In this document: positions 22,868 through 31,354 of the stretch, piece after piece | Numbering within the stretch: the first letter of the stretch is position 1 | Layout of the letters: each line of letters starts with the position of its first letter | The notes under the pieces: generated by a model | Told to the model about the DNA's origin: nothing | What the model saw: only the letters and a program-made list of their open reading frames with translations | Databases searched by the model: none | Made by a program: the position numbers and the translations under genes | NCBI GenBank assembly: GCA_050694275.1 | Contig: JBOGXF010000022.1 | Coordinates: forward strand, 1 to 40,042 | Direction: 5' to 3' | DNA: 40,042 bases | Origin: JBOGXF01 sp050694275 | Lineage (GTDB): Bacteria; Actinomycetota; CADDZG01; WHSQ01

Positions 22868-23590
22868 GTGGCCAAGAAGAAAAGGAAGAGGAAGCCGCAG
22901 GCCGGGGCCGGCGTCGATGCCGAACAAAAAAGGCGCGAGCGCCTCGAGGCCCGCCGTCAGGCCAAAGCGGAAGAGTTCGCGGCGCAGCAGCGGGCCGCGA
23001 GGCGCAGACGAGTCGTCCGGTTGCTGGCGTACGCCGGCCTCGTCGTCGCGCTCGTGTGGTTCTTCTTCATCCGGGGACAGACCCCCGACGAGATCGGGGG
23101 ACATCGGATCCAGAAGTTCGTCGACCCACCGGGAGCCAGGGACCACGTGTCGGGAACGGTGAACTACGAGACGACCCCTCCGGTCTCGGGCCCCCACGCG
23201 GGTCAGCCATTCCCCTGTGGCGTCCACGGTCAGCCGATTCCCAACGAGAACTTCGTGCACAGCCTCGAGCACGGGGCGGTCGCGATCCTCTACCAACCCG
23301 ACCTCGACATCGACACGGTCCGAGAGATCGAGTCGATCGTCGGCGAGTACGAGGACAACGTGCTTTCGGCTCCCTATCCGGGCATGGAGCCGACAATCGT
23401 CGTCGCCTCGTGGGGCGAGAAGATGAACCTCGACGAGATCGACGGGCCCGCGATCCGCGAGTACGCCGACGTCTTCAGGGGCCGGGGCCCGGAGGGCATC
23501 GACTGCCCGAGCGACGCCGACCAGCCGTTCCAGCCGGCCCCGGCGGAAACGCTCGAAGCGACGCCGTCGCCGGAGCCGACCGAGTCATAG
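22868..23590 (+). CDS. DUF3105 membrane-anchored protein
   Basis: 240 residues: a strongly basic, charged N-terminal region (1-48, AKKKRKRKP onward, coiled-coil-like), one membrane helix about 50-67 (LLAYAGLVVALVWFFFI), then an extracytoplasmic DUF3105 domain with VNYETTPPVSGPHAGQP and NFVHSLEHGAVAILYQP, whose histidines could bind metal. The C-terminus is Pro/Glu-rich. The family's function is unknown. Start GTG at 22868. A strong hairpin lies 10 bases after the stop. Confidence 0.9.
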   Translation: MAKKKRKRKPQAGAGVDAEQKRRERLEARRQAKAEEFAAQQRAARRRRVVRLLAYAGLVVALVWFFFIRGQTPDEIGGHRIQKFVDPPGARDHVSGTVNYETTPPVSGPHAGQPFPCGVHGQPIPNENFVHSLEHGAVAILYQPDLDIDTVREIESIVGEYEDNVLSAPYPGMEPTIVVASWGEKMNLDEIDGPAIREYADVFRGRGPEGIDCPSDADQPFQPAPAETLEATPSPEPTES

Positions 23591-23599
23591 CGCAAAGAA

Positions 23600-23641
23600 A
23601 GAGGCCGGGCCCCTTTCCTCCCAGAGTGGGGCCCGGCCTCT
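23600..23641. terminator. Strong bidirectional hairpin terminator
   Basis: AGAGGCCGGGCCCC (23600-23613) and its perfect complement (23628-23641) form a 14-bp GC-rich stem with a 14-base loop between two convergent genes. On the minus strand the stem is followed by TTTCTTT, so it is best formed as a terminator for the secreted-protein gene, while also ending the DUF3105 transcript. Confidence 0.8.
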
Positions 23642-23659
23642 AGTGAAGCTTGGTTGGGT

Positions 23660-24256
23660 CTATTCGGCGGGCTCGCCGAGCCAGATCGTCATCGCGACGT
23701 TTCCGCCGGCCGTGATCGCGCTCCAGACGTCGACCGTGAATCCCTGGCAGTCGGTCGAGAGGTAACCGTCGATCTGACCGGCGCCCATCTCGGCGTGGCC
23801 CCCTTCCGTGCCACCGAGCCCTACGGGAGCCGGGTTGAAGTCGGCCTCGTACGCGACCGCGGGGCCCTCCGGCGCGCGGAGATAGAGGTCGTAGTCCCAC
23901 GTCGGGAGGTACTCGATGCGCACCTACAACCCGGCGGTCTTGGCCTTCGAATCGACCTGGACGTTGTGGAACACCTGGCTCGTCTCACCTTGTCCGCCGT
24001 TGGGATCGTCCGGGCTGGTGAAGCCGAGCCCCGGCCCGGTCGAGAGCTCGAGCTCGATCGGCTCTTCCTCGGTCGCCGCGTCTGTGACGACGGTCGTCTC
24101 CGCGTCGCCGGCGAAGTCGGGGGCCTGGTAGGTCGCACAGGGGCGCGGCTTCTTCTTTTTCTTCTTCTTGGCCTCGGCGGGAGCGGCCAGCGCCCCGGCG
24201 AGGAGTGCCAGCATCGCCAGCACGGCGAGGACCCGGGTCGTCTTCGGACGGAACAT
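23660..24256 (-). pseudogene. Exported protein gene interrupted by one in-frame TAG
   Basis: ATG 24256 follows GGAGG by five bases. A signal peptide (about 28 residues, ending APAEA) is followed by seven lysines, then a beta-rich domain ending QVDSKAKTAGL at a TAG (23926-23924). The very next codon continues in the same frame, VRIEYLPTWDYDLYLRAPEG, to a TAA-type end at 23660. Without the stop the protein would have 198 residues. A TAC-to-TAG change (Tyr) would fit the sequence around it. No family name is certain; the two halves clearly belong to one domain of an envelope or secreted protein. Confidence 0.75.
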
Positions 24257-24403
24257 AAAAACCTCCGATCGGTTGAAGGGCCTCGTTCTTACGTTTCTCC
24301 CAAGACCTACTTCTCCCCCGGGCCGGGGACTCCTGCGCCGGGAGAACCCCCACCGACCCATAAGCCGAACACCGAGGCAAGCGTGGGTAGACTCCGAAAC
24401 ACA

Positions 24404-25696
24404 ATGGACGCCAAACGCCTGGTCGCTCGGGTCCTCGTCGTGGCGCAGCTCGGTTCGCTGCTCGCTCTCCTTCCGGCCGCGCCCGCTGCCGCGGGAGCCA
24501 AGCCCCCGAGCGAGTGGGTCATCGGCCCCCACCGGCGCGTCGTCCTTCTCACGCTCGACGGTGTCACAAGCGAACGGAAGCTGATCGACATCCTGTCGGT
24601 GCTGGCGGAGAGAGAGGTGAAAGCGTCGTTCTTCATGCCCGGCGCGTGGATCTCCGAGCACAGACGGGCTGCCCGCCTGATCACCGCAGCCGGCCATGCC
24701 CTCGGCAACCGTGGCTATGGGAAAAAGCGCTTCACCGAGCTCGGCGATCGGGCGCTGCGCTCCTCTATCAATCGCGCCGCCCGCGTCCTGCGGAGAGTCG
24801 GGTCCTATCCGAAGCCGTTCCTGCGACCCCCGAAGGGCGCGCGCGATCTCAGGATCCTGCGCATTGCCGGTTCGATGAACTACCGATCGGGGCGCTGGAC
24901 CCACCATCCGGGTGCAGGGCTGCCGAAGAAGATCGTGCGACGCGTCGTCCGCCAGGCGCAGAGAGGCTCGATCATCTCGCTCGACCTTTGGCGGAAGAGC
25001 AACAGAATGGCGCTCGGTAACATCATCGACCGGCTCCGCGCCAAGGGATTCCGATTCAAGACCATCGAATCGCTCGTCAACGCTCACGCGGTGCGCTGGG
25101 ACGTCACCCTGCGATCAGGATCGAGCGGGCCCGAAGTCGCATATCTGCAGAAGAGGTTGCGCCGGACCTCTTATCCGGCGGGCCGAGTGGACGGCCACTT
25201 CGGATATTCGACGCTTCAGGGGGTCTACGCGTTCGAGAAGGTGAAGCGTCTCGCCCGCGACGGCGTGGTGACGCCGGCGGACATGACCAACATCGCGGCT
25301 TCCCGCCGGCCCAAGGCCCCCAAACGCAAGCCGAAGGACTTCGTCGATATCGACATCTCGCGTCAGGTGCTGTTCGTGGTGCGCAACCGGAGGGTGAGGC
25401 ACACGCTTCCGATCTCAAGCGGAAACGAGGAGTACTACACGTACGACGGCAACACCTACAAGGCCCACACCCCGCGCGGGAATTTCGTGATCGAACGTAA
25501 GATCGCGGGCAGGCGCGTGAGCCACCTCGGGACCCTGTGGTGGCCGAACTACTTCGTCGGCGGCTACGCCATTCACGGAAGCGACTCCGTGCCCACCTAC
25601 CCCGCGAGCCACGGCTGCGTGCGCATCCCCCGATACGTCGAGCAGAAGTTCTTCCACCGCAACCCCATCGGGATGCCGGTCTTCGTCCACGACTGA
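24404..25696 (+). CDS. Secreted L,D-transpeptidase with degenerate deacetylase domain
   Basis: 430 residues: signal peptide (about 1-31), NodB/polysaccharide-deacetylase-like domain (about 45-225), PG_binding_1 repeat (about 235-298) and YkuD L,D-transpeptidase domain (312-430) with His391, and SHGCVR giving catalytic Cys405. L,D-transpeptidases make 3-3 peptidoglycan crosslinks or attach proteins. In the first domain the deacetylase motifs are lost: TLDGVT (50-55) replaces TFDDGP and GNRGY replaces GNHTY/HP-type metal ligands, though RPPKG remains, so it may only bind glycan. ATG 24404 is preferred to in-frame codons upstream because the signal peptide begins there. TAGACT lies ten bases upstream. 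Confidence 0.92.
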   Translation: MDAKRLVARVLVVAQLGSLLALLPAAPAAAGAKPPSEWVIGPHRRVVLLTLDGVTSERKLIDILSVLAEREVKASFFMPGAWISEHRRAARLITAAGHALGNRGYGKKRFTELGDRALRSSINRAARVLRRVGSYPKPFLRPPKGARDLRILRIAGSMNYRSGRWTHHPGAGLPKKIVRRVVRQAQRGSIISLDLWRKSNRMALGNIIDRLRAKGFRFKTIESLVNAHAVRWDVTLRSGSSGPEVAYLQKRLRRTSYPAGRVDGHFGYSTLQGVYAFEKVKRLARDGVVTPADMTNIAASRRPKAPKRKPKDFVDIDISRQVLFVVRNRRVRHTLPISSGNEEYYTYDGNTYKAHTPRGNFVIERKIAGRRVSHLGTLWWPNYFVGGYAIHGSDSVPTYPASHGCVRIPRYVEQKFFHRNPIGMPVFVHD

Positions 25697-25710
25697 CCCG
25701 GCGCAACGGT

Positions 25711-25755
25711 CGAGTGGTCGATGAGTCGGCTCTAGACCCACTCACAGACCACTTG
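25711..25755. repeat. CGAGTGGTC palindromic element, copy A
   Basis: CGAGTGGTC (25711-25719) faces GACCACTTG (25747-25755), one mismatch that still pairs as G-U in RNA; an inner stem TGAGT (25722-25726) / ACTCA (25740-25744) follows a 2x2 loop. It lies 15 bases after the L,D-transpeptidase stop and 49 before the carboxypeptidase start. Same 9-base arm as the two copies at 27422-27526. Confidence 0.65.
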
Positions 25756-25803
25756 GCGTCGGGGCAGGGAGGGGTGAGCCCGGTGACGGCGAACTAATCC
25801 CGC

Positions 25804-27405
25804 ATGCGGAGAGCCGTCGTGATCGCGCTCGCACTCAGCCTGGTGGCCGCGTTCGCCCCGATCGGGCGAACCGAAGGCAATGCGCTCGCCTTGGTCCGGG
25901 TGGCGGTCACGTCGCGCGCGCAGGCCCAGTACCTCCTGACGCACTTCGACGAGACCCACAACCACGGCGATGGACACATCGAGTTGCTTCTGTGGCCGGG
26001 TGACGCGGCCCGGCTCGACGCGCTCGGAATCGACTACGAGGTCGTCGAAGACGACGTCGTCGCCCGGGATCGGGCCGCGCTCGTCCCAGGCCCGGTCGTG
26101 TCGCTGCCGGGGCCCGACCGCGACACCTACCGGCGGCTCCCCGAATATGTCGAGGAGCTCGAGAAGCTTGCCAAGAAGAACCGGCGGCTGGTCGACCTCA
26201 TCGAGATGCCGCATCCGACGCTCGAGGGACGCACGGTCCTGGGAATCGAGATCGCGGCTCCCGGCGGCAACCCCGGCCGCCCCACGTTCTATGTCGATGG
26301 CATCCACCACGCGCGGGAGTGGCCGGCGGCCGAGTATCCGATGATCTTCGCTCATTACCTGGTCGACAAGTTCAACATGAGCGCTCGCGTGCGGCGCATC
26401 CTCAACCAGACCAGGATCGTCATCGTCCCCATCGTCAATCCCGATGGCTTCGTCTACTCGCGCGAGTCGCTCGTCGACGCGCAGGGGACGGCTTCTCTTC
26501 CGCTGGCGATACTGGGGGCCGAGGCGTACTGGCGCAAGAATCGCCGGTCGATCACGGGGGTGACGGTTCCCGTAGCCCAGAAGAACCCCGACGCGTACGG
26601 CATCGATCCCAACCGAAACTACGCGCTTCTGTGGGGCGAGGACGAAAACGGATCCTCGAGCTTCGAGCTCAACCAGACCTATCGAGGGAGCGCACCGTTC
26701 TCCGAACCCGAGACCCAGAACGTCCGTAAGCTGATGTTGTTGACCAACGTGGTCGGGGTCATCACCAACCACACCTACGGTCGCCTCGTGCTGCGGCCGT
26801 GGGGGCACACGAGCCAGGATGCGCCCGACGAGAGATTCCTTGCGCGGGTCGGCCAGGAACTTGCCGACGCGATGGGCGGATACCAGAACATCAAGGGCAT
26901 CGGCCTTTACGCGACGCACGGGACGACCGACGACTGGGCCTACGGCGCGCTCGGCGCGCTCGGCTACACCTTCGAGCACGGCGAGGCGTTCCATCCGCCC
27001 TACGCGAACAGCGTCGGCGAGCAGTGGCGGGGAGTGATCGAGGCGTTTCTCATCATGGCCGAGGCCGTCTCCAGGCCGCAAAGCCACGCCGTCATCGAGG
27101 GGCGGGTTCTTCGGGCCGGACGTCCGGTTCCGGCCAAGCTGACGCTGACCAAGTCGTTCAGGACCCCGCTCGGCGATGGGAACCCGACGGGCAAAGAAGG
27201 GATCAAGGAGCGGCTCCGACTCTCGCTTTTGACCGGCAACGACGGCCGCTTCGAGTGGCACGTCAACCCCAGCACCCGACCGATCCCCGAGGTCAAGGGC
27301 AAGGAGGCCTACACGCTCACGATCGCGGCCGGGGGCCGGACCAAGAAGATGACCGTCGTCGTCGACCGGGGCGAGGTCCTGAACCTCGGCACGATCCACC
27401 TCTAG
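25804..27405 (+). CDS. Secreted M14 zinc carboxypeptidase
   Basis: 533 residues: signal peptide (about 1-23), a propeptide-like region (about 28-100), M14 catalytic domain (about 108-415) and a C-terminal beta domain (about 418-533) resembling carboxypeptidase regulatory domains. Active-site residues are in place: zinc ligands His169 and Glu172 (HHARE), His323 (TNHTYG), substrate Asn270-Arg271 (DPNRNY) and catalytic Glu391 (YTFEHG). It should remove C-terminal amino acids from peptides outside the cell. Flanked on both sides by CGAGTGGTC palindromes. Specificity cannot be read with confidence. Confidence 0.93.
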   Translation: MRRAVVIALALSLVAAFAPIGRTEGNALALVRVAVTSRAQAQYLLTHFDETHNHGDGHIELLLWPGDAARLDALGIDYEVVEDDVVARDRAALVPGPVVSLPGPDRDTYRRLPEYVEELEKLAKKNRRLVDLIEMPHPTLEGRTVLGIEIAAPGGNPGRPTFYVDGIHHAREWPAAEYPMIFAHYLVDKFNMSARVRRILNQTRIVIVPIVNPDGFVYSRESLVDAQGTASLPLAILGAEAYWRKNRRSITGVTVPVAQKNPDAYGIDPNRNYALLWGEDENGSSSFELNQTYRGSAPFSEPETQNVRKLMLLTNVVGVITNHTYGRLVLRPWGHTSQDAPDERFLARVGQELADAMGGYQNIKGIGLYATHGTTDDWAYGALGALGYTFEHGEAFHPPYANSVGEQWRGVIEAFLIMAEAVSRPQSHAVIEGRVLRAGRPVPAKLTLTKSFRTPLGDGNPTGKEGIKERLRLSLLTGNDGRFEWHVNPSTRPIPEVKGKEAYTLTIAAGGRTKKMTVVVDRGEVLNLGTIHL

Positions 27406-27421
27406 CCGCATCCCCCGTCGC

Positions 27422-27526
27422 CGAGTGGTCGCCACGCGCCCTCAGAGGTCACTTCAGGACCACTCGTCACCCGACCCGCGGCGAGTGGTCGCCACGCGCC
27501 CCTCTGTGGCCGTTCACGACCACTCG
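27422..27526. repeat. Tandem CGAGTGGTC palindromic elements, copies B and C
   Basis: Two hairpin units repeat with a 60-base period. Copy B: CGAGTGGTC 27422-27430 and GACCACTCG 27458-27466. Copy C: CGAGTGGTC 27482-27490 and GACCACTCG 27518-27526, with an inner GCCAC/GTGGC stem (27491-27495 / 27506-27510). The units share GAGTGGTCGCCACGCGCCC. They fill most of the 168-base gap between the carboxypeptidase and the propeller-protein gene. No gene is seen in the rest of the gap. Confidence 0.75.
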
Positions 27527-27573
27527 GCAGATGGGGGAGCAGGAGGCCGCCGAGCGGGGGCGAATTCTGAGGC

Positions 27574-29019
27574 ATGCGTCGAGGCATCAGAATCCTGCTC
27601 GTTCCGGCCCTGCTCGCGTCGCTCCTGCCGCTTGCGGCCGGAGTCGCGAGCTCGTCGAGCGTGAGGTGCCCGTCGGTCGCGCCCAAGCCCCTCAAGTTCA
27701 AAAAGCCGCTCTACATCGACGAGACCCGCGCCGGCGGAGAGCCGGTGAGCCAGGTCGCCCAGGACGGATCGATCATCGTTTCGGCCCACGCCGGCACAAC
27801 TCACGTCTACAAGAACCCCGAGGCGCTCCCGGGAGCCGGCGATTTCGCCGGGAGCTACTACAACCAGACGCTCAACTGGCGCTCGACGGACCGGGGCAAG
27901 ACGTGGCGGTACGTCGGTCTCGCCGGACAGCCCGTCGGACCTCACAGCCCGACCTCGACCGGGTTCTCGGATCCCGACCTCACGATGGACGCCGGGGGTC
28001 GCATCTACAACGTCGAGATCGATCTCGCCAACGTCGCGGTGTTCAGCAGTCCCGACGACGGTCAGTCGTGGCCCTTCGCGAATCCGGTCGCGGCGTCGGG
28101 CGATCGTCCGTGGGTGACGGGGGCCGAGGAGAACGAGGTGTTCCTCTACGTCAATCTGCCGAAGCAGCTCTGGCGTTCGACCGACGGCGGTCTCGTTTAC
28201 GACCTCGTAAGCACCAGCTTCCCTGCAGACGGGAAGCTGATCGTCGATCCCCTCAACCCGAAGGACGGGCTCCTCGGTCCGATGAACGGTGGGGGCGTCG
28301 CGATCTCCCCAGACGACGGCCAGACGTGGGAGTCATACCGGGCCCCCCTCGGTGCCTCGACGCAGTTCTTCGGGGCGATCGCGGCCGACCGCGCGGGGTG
28401 GGTGTACGCGGCCAACGCCGGGGGTTACGCGGGATCGAATGACTCCACGGTAAACGGCGAGGTGACGTTCAATTACTTCAACCGCAAGACAAAGAAGTGG
28501 GCGGGCACCCCGATCCGAATCGACGCACCCGAAGGGGACGCGCTGTGGCCCTGGATCATGGCCGGCGACGACGGGCGCGTGGCAATCACCTGGTACCAGA
28601 CCCTCAAGGGAAGTCAGGACGAGTTCTATATCTTCGTCGCCTACACCACGAACGGACACGGCTCGACGGTGAAGTGCTCGGACGGGTCCAAGCGGTTCAT
28701 CCCGCCTCAGTTCAAGGTCGCCGACGCGTCCGGCCGGCCGATCCACGCCGGCAAGATCTGTCTGTCGGGAACGGCTTGCAACGCGAACACCAATTTCGAG
28801 GGCGGCGATCGTCGTCTCGGCGATTTCTTTACCGTCAACTTCGACCACAAGGGAAACATCTTCGTCGTCTCCGGGGACACGATGTTGACCAACCCCCTCG
28901 AGGGGCCCAAGCCGGTGGCGAACCCGATATTCATCACGCAGAAGTCCGGGGACAAGCTGCTGGAGAAGCCCGACAAGGTCCGCAAGAGCCGCTGCCTGTT
29001 CCCGCTCCCGAGCTGCTAA
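27574..29019 (+). CDS. Exported Asp-box (BNR) beta-propeller protein, sialidase-like
   Basis: 481 residues with a signal peptide (about 1-28). Asp-box repeats S-x-D-x-G-x-x-W occur at 104-111 (STDRGKTW), 159-166 (SPDDGQSW), 245-252 (SPDDGQTW) and in weaker form at 202-209 (STDGGLVY), as in six- or seven-bladed propellers of sialidases and related exo-enzymes. The arginine triad of true sialidases is not obvious, so glycosidase activity is unproven; a binding or structural role is possible. Four cysteines in the C-terminal part suggest disulfides. Ends overlapping the convergent topoisomerase gene by four bases. Confidence 0.82.
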   Translation: MRRGIRILLVPALLASLLPLAAGVASSSSVRCPSVAPKPLKFKKPLYIDETRAGGEPVSQVAQDGSIIVSAHAGTTHVYKNPEALPGAGDFAGSYYNQTLNWRSTDRGKTWRYVGLAGQPVGPHSPTSTGFSDPDLTMDAGGRIYNVEIDLANVAVFSSPDDGQSWPFANPVAASGDRPWVTGAEENEVFLYVNLPKQLWRSTDGGLVYDLVSTSFPADGKLIVDPLNPKDGLLGPMNGGGVAISPDDGQTWESYRAPLGASTQFFGAIAADRAGWVYAANAGGYAGSNDSTVNGEVTFNYFNRKTKKWAGTPIRIDAPEGDALWPWIMAGDDGRVAITWYQTLKGSQDEFYIFVAYTTNGHGSTVKCSDGSKRFIPPQFKVADASGRPIHAGKICLSGTACNANTNFEGGDRRLGDFFTVNFDHKGNIFVVSGDTMLTNPLEGPKPVANPIFITQKSGDKLLEKPDKVRKSRCLFPLPSC

Positions 29020-30065
29020 GCGACCTTCTCTACCGAGCTCGAGTCCAGACGGCGCTCGAGCAGGTCGAGAACTGCCGACTCAATCGCGCCCTGGGTGGCG
29101 AGGTCCCCGAACACCGCTCCCTCACCGAGCTGCTCCAGCGCGGGCGCCACGGTCCAGCGCGAACGGTAACGATCGAACACACGCGGGTCGATGTATGCGG
29201 ATCGACAGACCGCCGGCGTGTTGCCGAGGTAGTGCGCGACTTCTTTGGCCGCCCGGGCCATCGCCCGCTTGCGCCCGGTCTTGGACGCGATCATCTCCCC
29301 CGACACCGCGAGCGCTACCGCGCAGAGCACGGTCGCGTTCCAGGTCCTGAAATCCTTGGACGTGAACTCCCCGCGGGTTGTCTCCTTGATGTAGTCGTTG
29401 ATGTCGCTCGATCTCACATCAACCCAGCGGCGGAGCTGCTTGTACGCGAGCAGCTCATCGCCTCCGCTCCTGCGCTTCCTGAGCGCCGCGACTATCTCGG
29501 CGACGGGTGGGTCGACGATTGACTGGATGCGGCGCTGGCCCCCCTTGGATCTGTACTTGAATTCGACGAGATGACCCTCAACGGTCGCGTGCCGCTTCTT
29601 CATCGTCGCCAGCCCGTAGGTCTGGTTTTCCTCGGCGTAGTCCTCCGAGCCGATGCGAAAGAACCCTCGGTCGAGAAGCCGTACCGCGCAGGCGAGAACG
29701 CGCTCCCGGGGGAAGCCCTGAAGACTGAGATGTCCGGCGATGGTCTTTCTGAGAGCGGGTAACTCCTCTGCGAACTCGATCATCCGATCGAACTTCTCGA
29801 GATCCCGTCGCTGTCTCCAGCGTTCGTGATAGAGGTATTGCTTGCGTCCGGCGGCATCGGTCCCGACCGCCTGGAGGTGGCCGTTGGCCTGCGGGCAGAT
29901 CCACACGCCTTTCCACGCCGGCGGAATGGCGAGATCCTTGATTCGCTGAAGGACCTCGGCGTCGTCGATCCTCTTCCCAGAGAGGTCGAGGTATTCGAAA
30001 CCTCGTCCCCTGGGGCGACGAATGATTCCGGGAGCCGAGCAGTCGACCTGTCTCAGTCGCGGCAT
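29016..30065 (-). CDS. DNA topoisomerase IB (poxvirus type)
   Basis: 349-residue eukaryote/poxvirus-like type IB topoisomerase. It has the N-terminal domain (GRGFEYLDLSGKRI, PPAWKGVWICPQANGHLQA), the catalytic core with RLLDRGFFRIGSEDYAEEN (catalytic Arg), KGGQRR (Lys), and the nucleophile Tyr291 in CRSAYIDPRV. It relaxes supercoils by transient 3'-phosphotyrosine nicking without ATP. ATG at 30065. Divergent from glpX with a 49-base gap holding TACCCT (30079-30084) on the + strand as a possible -10. Confidence 0.95.
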   Translation of the reverse strand: MPRLRQVDCSAPGIIRRPRGRGFEYLDLSGKRIDDAEVLQRIKDLAIPPAWKGVWICPQANGHLQAVGTDAAGRKQYLYHERWRQRRDLEKFDRMIEFAEELPALRKTIAGHLSLQGFPRERVLACAVRLLDRGFFRIGSEDYAEENQTYGLATMKKRHATVEGHLVEFKYRSKGGQRRIQSIVDPPVAEIVAALRKRRSGGDELLAYKQLRRWVDVRSSDINDYIKETTRGEFTSKDFRTWNATVLCAVALAVSGEMIASKTGRKRAMARAAKEVAHYLGNTPAVCRSAYIDPRVFDRYRSRWTVAPALEQLGEGAVFGDLATQGAIESAVLDLLERRLDSSSVEKVA

Positions 30066-30114
30066 GGTCGGCTTGAATTACCCTTTTCAGGTGACCTCAA
30101 TCGAGGAGGCAATG

Positions 30115-31113
30115 ATGCCCGAGTCAAAACCCGACGGTGAGGCGCCGGATCGGAACCTCGCCATGGAGCTCGTTCGTGTCACCGAGGCCGCGGCCCTCGC
30201 CGCGGCGCGCTGGATGGGGCGGGGGGAGAAGGAGGCGGCCGACCAGGCCGCGGTCGACGCCATGCGGCTGCTCATGGACACGGTGTCGATGGACGGGGTC
30301 GTCGTCATCGGCGAGGGCGAGAAGGACCACGCCCCCATGCTCTACAACGGCGAACAGCTCGGGAGCGGGGGACCCCCGGTAGACATCGCCGTCGATCCCA
30401 TCGACGGGACGACGCTGACCGCCAAGGGCATGAACGGAGCGCTCGCGGTCGTCGCGCTTGCGGAGCGGGGCACGATGTTTGACCCCGGACCGTGCGTCTA
30501 CATGGAGAAGATCGCGGCCGGCGAGGAGTCGGCCGAGGCGATCGATCTCGACGCGCCCATTGCGGAGAACCTCGCCCGCGTGGCGAAGGCAAAGAGAAGC
30601 GATGTGTCCTCGGTCACCGTGGTCATCCTCGAGCGGGATCGTCATGACCAGATCGTCAAGGAAGTCCGTGAGGCCGGGGCGCGCATCAAGTTCATCACCG
30701 ATGGTGACGTTGCGGGGGCCATCTCCGCCGCCCGTGAAGGCAGCGGCGTGGATCTGCTGCTCGGCATCGGCGGCACTCCCGAGGGAGTCATCGCCGCGTG
30801 CGCGATCAAGTGCCTGGGCGGCGTCATCCAGGGACGGCTGTGGCCTCGCAACGAAGAAGAGCGCGATCAAGCCGTTGGGGCCGGCTACGACGTCGACAAA
30901 GTGCTGACCACCGACGATCTCGTGTCGGGCAACGACGTCTTCTTCGCCGCCACCGGGATCACCGACGGAGATCTGATCAAGGGCGTCCGTTACCGGGGAG
31001 GCAACGCGGTCACGGAATCGATCGTGATGCGCTCGCGCTCCGGCACGGTGCGGGTGATCGACGCGCTGCACCGCCGAGAGAAACTGAAGAGGTACTCGAC
31101 GATCCTCTATTAG
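30115..31113 (+). CDS. glpX: Class II fructose-1,6-bisphosphatase
   Basis: 332-residue GlpX enzyme of gluconeogenesis. Metal- and phosphate-binding motifs: DGVVVIGEGEKDHAPMLYNG, VDPIDGTTLTAKGMNGAL and GIGGTPEGVIAACAIKCLGG; the C-terminus has ATGITDGDLIKGVRY. It dephosphorylates fructose 1,6-bisphosphate to fructose 6-phosphate; class II is the usual type in Actinomycetota. AGGAGG at 30104-30109 sits five bases before ATG 30115, so this start is chosen over ATG 30112 and over an upstream in-frame extension. Confidence 0.96.
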   Translation: MPESKPDGEAPDRNLAMELVRVTEAAALAAARWMGRGEKEAADQAAVDAMRLLMDTVSMDGVVVIGEGEKDHAPMLYNGEQLGSGGPPVDIAVDPIDGTTLTAKGMNGALAVVALAERGTMFDPGPCVYMEKIAAGEESAEAIDLDAPIAENLARVAKAKRSDVSSVTVVILERDRHDQIVKEVREAGARIKFITDGDVAGAISAAREGSGVDLLLGIGGTPEGVIAACAIKCLGGVIQGRLWPRNEEERDQAVGAGYDVDKVLTTDDLVSGNDVFFAATGITDGDLIKGVRYRGGNAVTESIVMRSRSGTVRVIDALHRREKLKRYSTILY

Positions 31114-31343
31114 TTACCGGCGGATCGGCGAATGTTCCCGAGCGGTAGTTGCGCGCGCAGAGCCGCCTCGGCTCGGTGCCTGAGCTCGGCCTCTCGCACC
31201 AGCTCGCGGGCGTTCTGGACAGAACCGGAGGTGATCGACTCGTCGAGGGCTCGGGGCACGCTGAACACGACGGACCCGAGGCCCTCGATTGGCGGCAGCG
31301 CCCGTTTTAACGCGGATCGAAACGTCTCGACCGGGAGTTCCAT
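31110..31343 (-). CDS. Small helical protein of unknown function
   Basis: 77 residues, mostly helical, ending with a charged helix (SVQNARELVREAELRHRAEA) and a short basic tail. No family recognised. It lies 11 bases after the next small gene (31355-31543) on the same strand and overlaps the glpX stop by four bases. Only a weak AAGGG precedes the ATG at 31343. It likely shares the TTGACA promoter upstream of its partner; a structural partner of that protein is a reasonable guess. Confidence 0.5.
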   Translation of the reverse strand: MELPVETFRSALKRALPPIEGLGSVVFSVPRALDESITSGSVQNARELVREAELRHRAEAALRAQLPLGNIRRSAGN

Positions 31344-31354
31344 AGGCCCTTGGG

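Noticed and set aside
23924..23926. Pyrrolysine or other recoding of TAG
   Set aside because: No pyl genes or recoding structure seen, and TAG is used as an ordinary stop by several intact genes here (for example at 7911, 31111 and 39916).
23654..24403. A 250-codon N-terminal extension of the L,D-transpeptidase
   Set aside because: It runs antisense through the secreted-protein gene and its terminator, and a clear signal peptide begins at ATG 24404.
27422..27526. A CRISPR array
   Set aside because: Only two units, each an internal palindrome with a similar spacer; no cas genes.
30066..30114. Another shared-TA divergent promoter between topoisomerase IB and glpX
   Set aside because: TACCCT is present on the + strand, but the minus partner TAATTC lacks the final T; too weak to claim.
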